DNA of 64,000 bases from Papaver somniferum (lineage: Eukaryota; Streptophyta; Magnoliopsida; Ranunculales; Papaveraceae), in the NCBI RefSeq assembly GCF_003573695.1, contig NC_039359.1, positions 88,020,566 to 88,084,565 of the forward strand. The letters run 5' to 3'. A model generated the notes under the pieces. The model was not told where the DNA came from. It saw nothing but the letters and a program-made list of their open reading frames with translations, and made no database searches. A program made the position numbers and the translations under genes. This document shows positions 57,801-64,000 of this stretch, piece by piece (position 1 is the first letter of the stretch; every line of letters starts with the position of its first letter).

Positions 57801-59026
57801 GATCTTAGATTTCTTCTCCGGTGAACTACTTGAGTTATCAGATAATCTACTAACACCAGTCACCAGCCGAAAAAGATGATGAGATCTTCACACTGTAAAC
57901 CAAAAACACGTTCTATAGTTGTTCCCAAAAACAAAAACAAAACTGGAACATAATTCTCCATTAACTGATCATAGTATTTTACAGAACCTAGGATCAAAAA
58001 ATCACGTTTAACCCCATCAAGGGTTTACTAAAGATCATAGTATCTTTTACAGAATCTAAATTAGGGACCGAAATCACGTTCAACCCCATTCAAGGGTTTA
58101 TAGAATCTAACACAAAATCCTAGAAATTCAACAAAATTGAATCAACCCATATTTGTTTATTTTTAGAAAATTGACCCCTGATCAATCATAACGAATATAT
58201 TTCTACTTCACAAATCGAAACCCTAAAACTTGATGATCATAATAAACTATGATTCAAAATGTGTTACTGTATTTCAAACCCACTTTATGATTGTACTGTT
58301 GACTGATTCTTGATCTCCCAATGAACAAGACTTGAACCGTGGAATACAGACGTGGAAATAGATTAGCAGGAATTAAGTGGCAATGATAGGTGCGTGAGAA
58401 ATATGGAGGTGGTGGAAGAGAAGCGGAGGTGAACACCGAAAATGCCCTTTCTTTGAACGATGAGAAGTTGAGTTCGGTTAGAAACAGTTAACAAGTAAGA
58501 CAAATGGTGCCTCTCTATTCGTCCCTCATACCCCCATCGACATAATGCCCCCATCAAAAAATTTCTCTTTATTTTTTAGTCTCGTTTTCCCTCAATTTTT
58601 TGACAAATTAATGGTCGATTGATAGAAGTTTGAACACTGACAAACGTGCTTGACACTATTAGCAAATTTGGATGAATTTTTGTAAGTTAAAACCCAAAAT
58701 ATCATCATGATTTTTCGTATGTTTTAAGGGCAATATAATTGCCCGACAACACTTAATTCATGTATCATTATAATCTTATTTTTTCTTCTTTTGAACAAAA
58801 GTCACCATTCTTATAACACTAATCCCTTATCATAATTGAAACAGCATGCGGTTAGCAAATCTGAAGATGAAAAACATGATTAGAATTTGAAATGAAAAGA
58901 AATTGAGCAAGGAAATATCATATGTACCAGACTATTACAATTGATACATCTACGATTTGCAGGAAGTTTGAGAAGACCACGGATTAACCTTTCATTTTTC
59001 TCATCTTCTTTTAAGCGACTCGCCAT
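54816..59026 (-). CDS. AGD14: ArfGAP domain protein AGD14-like, 594 aa, ten coding exons
   Basis: A GTPase-activating protein for Arf small GTPases, acting in vesicle traffic. Exons: 58928-59026, 57261-57322, 57068-57155, 56908-56969, 56686-56782, 56131-56589, 55658-56026, 55390-55554, 55109-55294 and 54816-55013. They sum to 1785 nt with one stop. It starts MASRLKEDEKNERLIRGLLK. The ArfGAP zinc finger is complete: C27-x2-C30-x16-C47-x2-C50, with the arginine finger at R55 in CSGMHREF. FTHRVKSVSMAKF follows and the domain ends near residue 125. The rest is low-complexity: an Arg-rich part (150-230), GSLIDFDVDP, and Gln/Pro/Ser-rich sequence with NPF motifs at about 513-515 and 591-593, which commonly bind EH-domain endocytic proteins. 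Related to plant AGD14. Intron 1 (1605 bp) holds a TIR transposon, but the splice sites are intact. Confidence 0.95.
57672..58567. mobile_element. Long-TIR element (MULE-like) in AGD14 intron 1
   Basis: 896 bp with inverted arms of about 135-145 bp: the left GAGTAAATTTTTGATGGGGG and the right read inward GAGAAATTTTTTGATGGGGG, continuing through GCATTATGTCGATGGGG and GCCATTTGTCTTACTTG. The 9-mers GTTATTTTT (57663-57671) and TTTATTTTT (58568-58576) match at 8 of 9, as expected for a Mutator-type duplication. No transposase. The interior includes a partial tandem repeat (57967-58100). It is non-autonomous. Confidence 0.88.
57967..58100. repeat. Two-copy tandem repeat inside the intronic element
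   Basis: Units of about 61-69 bp: GATCATAGTATTTTACAGAA...ATCACGTTTAACCCCATCAA and GATCATAGTATCTTTTACAG...ATCACGTTCAACCCCATTCA, each ending in AGGGTTTA. Confidence 0.8.
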
Positions 59027-59535
59027 TGTTTTTTTTTGTTCGTTTTGCACAAAGCTTCTTTTGTTATTTCATTCAATAAATAAGGAGAAAATGAACATGC
59101 ACACAATTTTTAATTCTATTTTCAAAGAATGGAACCAAAATTTTGTTGTGTGAATTTTTGTTTTTGTTATTTCGTGAATGTTAGAAGAAAAAGAGAGAAT
59201 TTTGGGTGGAGTATATCAACCACCGAAAAATCTCCAGTTTTCAAGGTGTGTAAGCTTGTTGAGAGAATGTAGTTACACATAAACAATTTTCTAACGGTAA
59301 TAACCGAACAATATATAAATAAATATGATTAAATTAAATTCCTATTATATCCTTGTTATATTTCTTTTTAATGGAAAAAATGGTTATATCAATAAATTTA
59401 TATTTCTTTTTACTGGAAAAAATGGTTATCTCGATAAATGTATGCATGGAACAACTTCAAAGTAAAAATTTACCGTCTGTCTGAATGTCAGTGTAGAAGC
59501 TACTTTTTAACTTCTGAAAACAAGAAAGTTAGCCG
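59027..59535. other. 5' flank of the AGD14-like gene
   Basis: The presumed 5' UTR and promoter. It begins with a T-run just upstream of the start codon and is AT-rich. No specific promoter element can be assigned. Confidence 0.4.
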
Positions 59536-59701
59536 TTAGTTTGGGTATACAATTTCAGAATGACTTCCGAAAGCAGAAAAGTTAACACCTTGTGAAGTAA
59601 AAATATTTTGTCTTAACTTCTGAATTCTGGAGAAGCAGAATCACTTCTAAATTCTGGACAAGCAGAAGCACTTCTGTTTCTGATGCCCAAACAAGCTATT
59701 A
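59536..59701. mobile_element. Short MITE-like inverted repeat
   Basis: Left TTAGTTTGGGTATACAATTT and right CAGAAACAGAAGTGCTTCTG (read inward, after TAGCTTGTTTGGGCAT) form an imperfect inverted repeat of about 166 bp. Repeated AGAAGCAGAA/TTCTGAATTCTGG blocks fill the centre. GCCCAAACAAGC termini are common in plant MITEs. The target duplication is unclear. Confidence 0.5.
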
Positions 59702-60486
59702 GGGGACATTCAAATTGAACAAAATTTGGACCACTATTAGATGAGTAAATGTATCTTCATCCGAGATCCAAAGGGTTACCAGGTTCTTAACCATAATATT
59801 AATCTCGTCAGATTTCTTAGTCATGCTTCCATTTGATTTTTGTTAGAGAGTGAAAAAACATATCGGATCTAAAAAGTGCAAAATCATAGTTACCTCGGTA
59901 ATAGGTCGATTATATATATATATATATATATATTATGAAACTTGTGATATCACAAAGTTCGAGACGAAGAAAACTTTATAAAATCTATCAATCTTATTCC
60001 ATGATTGATAATTCTCAATTGGTCGTATAACATAAGAGATGGACCTTAGAATAGACAATTATCATGGTGATCCATATAAGATTCAAGACCAGGAAATTTT
60101 ACAATGTCGATTCGAGGATTGTTAACTGATATCTTTCGTATTTTGTCAACACACCTTCATAAGAAATTTTTTATCCATCACCACCTTGGTTTCTTCCTTA
60201 TTCTTGGATACAGTCTTTCTAGACCAAGCTCATGACTAGATGCAATTCTCACAACATGCAATAATAATTCTTTCTCAACGAATTCTCCAGGACATGGAAT
60301 TTCAATGAACTATATGAGTATCTTCGTATGTTTTCATTATCACAACATATTGCAGCAAATTCCCGTTGTTTACTCTATGGGCGGGTGGAATTTTTTCACC
60401 ATTTACTTGACTACTGCTTTAGCTGTTTACTTGATTAATTGTCTTCCCTTCAAGAGCTAAGCTTTGCTTTTTTTTATAAAAGAGTC
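59702..60486. other. No gene recognised
   Basis: AT-rich intergenic DNA containing a short (TA)n run at about 59910-59934. No open frame or repeat of note. Confidence 0.6.
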
Positions 60487-60529
60487 TAAGGATTAGTTTG
60501 GTAAAGCTACAACTTTTGTAAAAATGCTT

Positions 60530-60800
60530 TTCAGCTGGTCATCCCCGTTTCCCAAAGTTTCATTCGCTCCAGGAGGTCCCAGGTTCGAGCCTCCAATGGC
60601 ATAATATTGCAGGAATTAACATGGATGATAGAGTTAGCTTGCCCCCCTTTTGACACCATCTCAGCCCCCATCCGCTGCGTCTCCCTTGGCTAGGTTACCC
60701 ATGAGGCTCGCTGGTAGGCTAGCACGACAACCTGTTCAATGAATGTAGTAGTACGTCGTTGGAGCTTAGCTTGTTAGGCTTCCAATTAGTCAATGTAATA
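60530..60800 (+). mobile_element. tRNA-derived SINE
   Basis: A GC-richer block inside element B. AGGTTCGAGCCTCC (60581) is a good RNA polymerase III B box (GGTTCGAGCC), about 50 bp after an A-box-like CAGCTGGTC. A non-tRNA body follows (CCGCTGCGTCTCCCTTGGCT, CGTCGTTGGAGCTTAGCTTG). The 5' end and the 3' tail are only approximate, and no target duplication was confirmed. Confidence 0.7.
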
Positions 60801-61016
60801 CTCTTTATCTAATTATTTATTAAAAATTTATATAAAATATAATTTGAAAGTGAAAATAATAATCTTTAAAGAATGTGATATAGATTTATATAAAATAACA
60901 ATCTTTAAAAAGTATGATACGGAGAATAAGAAATTAATTATTAAAGATTTAAGGGTAATTTTGGTTATTTATAGAATATAGTAAGGATATAAAAGAAAAA
61001 TCATGCATTAAAATTA

Positions 61017-61842
61017 GGTTTTCCCTATTTCCCACCCTCATTTTTCCTATTTCCCATCTCTTCACAATTTTTAAAACTATTTTACTTTTTAAATATGGTT
61101 TTTCCTATTTACCATCCATAAAAGTCAAATTATTAGCTATGAATTTATGGCCACAATTATTACCATTTTTATTTGTCTTCTTCTTTAATCTTCTATTTCC
61201 AATAAGCAAAATCATTAAAATCATCGATCCCAATTACAAACTCTAGGTTAGATTTCTATTGATTCATTTAATCTACATATAGAGGATCATATCTTAAGAT
61301 AATTTTGCGTGAAAGAAGCACAATAAGGATGACGATTAAGGATTAACAGCCTCTTGGTTACTCACAGACATCATTTACGTGCTTGTAAACAAAAAATGCA
61401 CAAAGGCAGCATATGGGACAAAATCAATCACTTTTTATTTATAAATCATCATCCAATCAACAATCCTTTGGAGTTAGTTGACCTCATTTAAATCCATCTC
61501 ATGTTTCCCCGTGAATAAAACCAAGAAAGATTTCTGCAAAGCTGATAACTTCACTAAAGGAACAATGCACTTGCAAAGAGAGAATGTTTATGAAAAATCT
61601 TGAAGGTGTTGGTGGATTGTGTAGGCCGTAACTGGAAAGAAGACTCGGTGGTCGATGGTGGAGATGGAGTGCAAGGTTTTTGTGCTTAGATGTAGGGTGA
61701 TTTGTGTTGGGTTTAAATAAAAAGTCATGAGTTAGTATTTAGGATAAATATGAATTTACGTGGATGGGAAATAGGAAAAGTGGGGATGGGATTTTATATG
61801 GATGGGAAATAGGAAAAATGGGGATGGGAAATAGGGAAAACC
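61017..61842. mobile_element. 826-bp TIR element with perfect 8-bp TSD
   Basis: The termini are inverted repeats of 42 bp (61017-61058 and 61801-61842; GGTTTTCCCTATTTCCCA at the end) with two mismatches. Flanks TAAAATTA at 61009-61016 and 61843-61850 are identical. The paralogous empty site is present in element A (15136-15143, reverse strand, followed by GGTGGG). A further GGATGGGAAATAGGAAAA copy near the right end extends the subterminal repeats. No ORF of note. The 8-bp duplication fits hAT, or a MULE with a short TSD. Confidence 0.92.
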
Positions 61843-62031
61843 TAAAATTAAGTGGGACCAAGGCTTATGCTTTTAGAGCTTTTAATTGCTCATCTCCCCC
61901 AACTTTGAAAGTGTTTTGGGTTAAAAGCACTTTGAAAATATTTTACCAAACACTAATACGAAGAATTATCATATTTGTATTTTGAAAGTGTTTTTTCAAG
62001 AAAAACATAAGCGTTACCAAACCCAACCTAA

Positions 62032-62480
62032 GTGTAAGAGATTTTAAGTCTGCTTTGTTCAAGTTAGGTTCTGTCTCTTGGGTTAGCTTTTCCATTTGTG
62101 TTTAGTGTTTTCCAAGAATTTTTATAGTTATTATTAGTATAGTTTGCTATTAGTACAAGGTTAGGGTAATTTCTTGTTCTTTCTCTAAATTGTAAAGTTA
62201 TTTAGATACTCATATCTAAATATCTTTAGAAACAAGAATTTCATATTTTCTGATCAGCCATATGATGAATCAAGTCAAAGGTTTCACTATGGATCAAGCA
62301 TAAAAAAAAAAAAGATAAGTAGATTACGTATGAGCATTACACCTCAACATCTGGACTCAAATGCTGAATAGCACCTCAGATCAATCACATCGAATCCCAC
62401 TATCAATGACTAAGTTCCCTCGGGTACTGCCATGTCCATCAAAATTATATTTTTTTCATGTAGAAAGCATTGAACCATGG
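62032..62480. other. No gene recognised
   Basis: AT-rich intergenic DNA with an A-run near 62301. The part at 62340-62480 may be a decayed 3' extension of the fragment that follows. Confidence 0.5.
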
Positions 62481-62499
62481 CCTTCCGACCCTTGACACC

Positions 62500-62665
62500 C
62501 TAAACAATATCCACCTCGCTAAGTCCAACATCTCTTCCTGATGCAATTCTGAGATGGAGTCCGCTACTCACATTATCCTTCACCATGATGTTGCTGAAGA
62601 TTCTACGCATATCGGTCCAATTATAACTGATAAAGGTATCACATGGCCTCGTGTAATAGCTCATT
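62500..62665 (-). pseudogene. Possible TIR-domain (Toll/interleukin-1 receptor) gene fragment
   Basis: The minus-strand text TRPCDTFISYNWTDMRRIFS, then VKDNVSSGLHLRI, resembles the start of plant TIR domains (RPCDVFVNHRG.DT....LYDHLSSRGLR.F): the C-D-x-F-I opening, an Asp about eight residues later, and SSGL before the second strand. The later catalytic Glu region and the rest of the domain are absent. Plant TIR domains are NAD-cleaving immune signalling modules. At about 50 residues this is at most a relic; chance similarity cannot be excluded. Confidence 0.35.
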
Positions 62666-62757
62666 AGTAATTTAATATATTTCATGTTAAAAAAAAAAAC
62701 TAAAATGAAACAAATGTAATACCACATAGTTTATCAATAGTGACTCCTAGGCACAAG

Positions 62758-64000
62758 TTTTTTTTTTTGTAAGCAATAAAGGCTAGTGTTGTTGCCAGAA
62801 CATCAACAACCTTTTTTTTTCTCTTTTTCTGAAGCAACACGTCAGCAACCTGATCAATTTTTGGAGAATCTACTTATAAAATTAGATCCATCATCCTTAT
62901 CATATTATTTTTTTCAAAAAAGAAAAGAGTCAAAACGCTCTCAAGAATTACATAAACAAGTTTCTTACCACAATATTTTGTGGTAGAGACCAAGACGCAT
63001 TCTCATTGAAGTAATTAGAATGAAAGAAGGTTAAAAGACTTCCTAAGTCTTCTCTTTTCCAGACGTATTGAATATTAAAAAGATTACAATAAGCTATCGT
63101 GTTGGTTGCCCATAATGTGGACCATCTATTTGTTAATATAAAACCAGAGATTTTGAAGTTAATAACTTTCTGATTATTGTTTTTAGAGTCAGAACTAATT
63201 GTATATCGATACTCCCTTGCTTTAGTATACATTTCTTTCCTCAACATCAAACTAGGTTTCGTGTAACTTTGAAAGGTAATGTCATGGTCACTCCACTCTA
63301 TTGCCTACCGGAAAGTTGCTTCTGCCCCTGTTATTTCTGGTTATTCCCCTGTGTTGCAGTTTCTGGTAGTTCTTACGGCTTTTATAAAATACCCTTCAAA
63401 AATAATTAAATTAATTCCACTTCCAGAAGTAAATTATAGGGGTCAACATAGTTAGAGCAATATTAATTTTATGACACATCGAGGTTTTTGTTATACTATT
63501 ATTTGTTCTAACTATCTCTAGGTAATCATCATAGATAAGATTATAAAATAAAATTGTATTATATAATAGTTACGCTTATTAGCATGTCTTATACTATTAA
63601 TGTATTTATCAATTGAGTTTGATGTGATAGCAATATTATGTTTCTCTTTTTTGAATACCCAATTGCACTTTGCTTTCTATATATGCCAGGTAATAATACT
63701 ACAAAATTCAGACCATTCCAAGGCATACCCCTGTTTGTCAGAATTTGTACACCAAAACTTAAGCCATTCATGAAAATCACTAGTATTTGCTAACATAGAG
63801 GGGGCTTCTTTCCAGATAAAGGTCGTTATAGAGGTAGAGATGCTCATCTTCCATATTTGGTTCCAATCTCTATCATCAGTGCCTATAAAGTTTATTTTAT
63901 TGTAAAGGGAGTTTACAATGAATCTACCTTTTGATTTGAGAGGCCAACATGCTGTTTCATTCTCTCTTTGAGAAGGAATGTTAATATGAAAAATATAGTC
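62758..64000 (-). pseudogene. 3' part of an L1-like LINE, running off the window
   Basis: From the right edge on the minus strand: WPLKSKGRFIVNSLYNKINF, DWNQIWKMSISTSITTFIWK (zf-RVT entry, usually W..IW....P....F.W), then WSEFCSIITWHI, a stop, and KAKCNWVFKK (usually W.IWKARC..VF). A decayed RNase H-like stretch may follow at 63240-62950. The poly-T at 62758-62768 would be the LINE poly-A. RT and endonuclease, if present, lie beyond position 64000. Confidence 0.7.

Larger units (their letters stand above)
60490..62028. mobile_element. PIF/Harbinger-family element B with two nested insertions
   Basis: Termini GGATTAGTTTGGTAAAGC (left) and GGTTGGGTTTGGTAACGC (right, read inward), flanked by TAA at 60487-60489 and 62029-62031. 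The body (60810-61016 and 61843-62028) is the reverse complement of 14930-15400 in element A. It contains a SINE (about 60530-60800) and a TIR element (61017-61842). No transposase. It is a deletion derivative related to element A. Confidence 0.85.

Noticed and set aside
60582..60591. GGTTCGAGCC as part of a tRNA gene
   Set aside because: No cloverleaf can be formed around it; a B box followed by a long non-tRNA body fits a SINE.

Overview
The window is nuclear DNA of a flowering plant. The evidence is two intron-rich host genes with GT-AG introns, plant-type protein families, and dense nested transposons (LTR retrotransposons, L1-like and RTE-like LINEs, MULE, PIF/Harbinger and Stowaway-like elements, a tRNA-derived SINE). 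A eudicot is likely. Papaveraceae is a guess from the style of the repeats and cannot be proved here. There is no prokaryotic architecture, CRISPR or operon. Two host genes look intact, both on the minus strand: a STRAP-like WD40 protein (10088-14461, seven coding exons, 350 aa) and an AGD14-like ArfGAP (54816-59026, ten coding exons, 594 aa). In both, the exon lengths sum to an open frame, which supports the splice calls.

Region by region. 1-2001 looks like part of an LTR and holds a 186-bp tandem duplication. 2002-6190 is a decayed Mutator-like element coding for a MULE transposase with a SWIM zinc finger, a basic KGKG-type tail and an OTU-type cysteine protease, flanked by about 20 copies of an ACGGTT/AACCGT motif in both orientations. 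7049-9076 holds a broken copy of a 26S proteasome ATPase gene (RPT6-like) and a second partial copy of the same segment, each with a Stowaway-like MITE. 9316-10018 is the tail of a LINE. After STRAP, 14930-24795 is a PIF/Harbinger element (Myb/SANT ORF plus the end of a DDE transposase) split by a 7.55-kb LINE with a perfect 15-bp target-site duplication.

25799-52618 is LTR retrotransposon territory. Family A lies on the minus strand, with one of its LTRs and flanks present as a near-identical 3.5-kb tandem duplication. Family B is a 2.5-kb solo LTR at 33818-36353 and a complete gag-only element at 44321-52618 (TSD CATTG), whose 5' LTR carries a nested long-TIR MULE. No reverse transcriptase or integrase was recognised in either family, so they appear non-autonomous. 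Both carry arrays of short dyad-symmetric motifs in their LTRs.

52762-54572 holds a TAA-flanked MITE, a dead RTE LINE and a third Stowaway-like MITE. The AGD14-like gene follows, with an 896-bp long-TIR element inside intron 1. 60490-62028 is a second Harbinger-family element containing a SINE and an 826-bp TIR element with a perfect 8-bp TSD; its pre-insertion site is preserved in the related copy near 15140. The window ends with a possible TIR-domain gene fragment and another LINE tail.

The two host genes show no sign of working together. STRAP-like proteins are WD40 scaffolds and AGD14-like proteins act on Arf GTPases. Everything else is transposon history, so the most informative content is the nesting order and the unusual coding capacity of the MULE-OTU and gag-only LTR elements.
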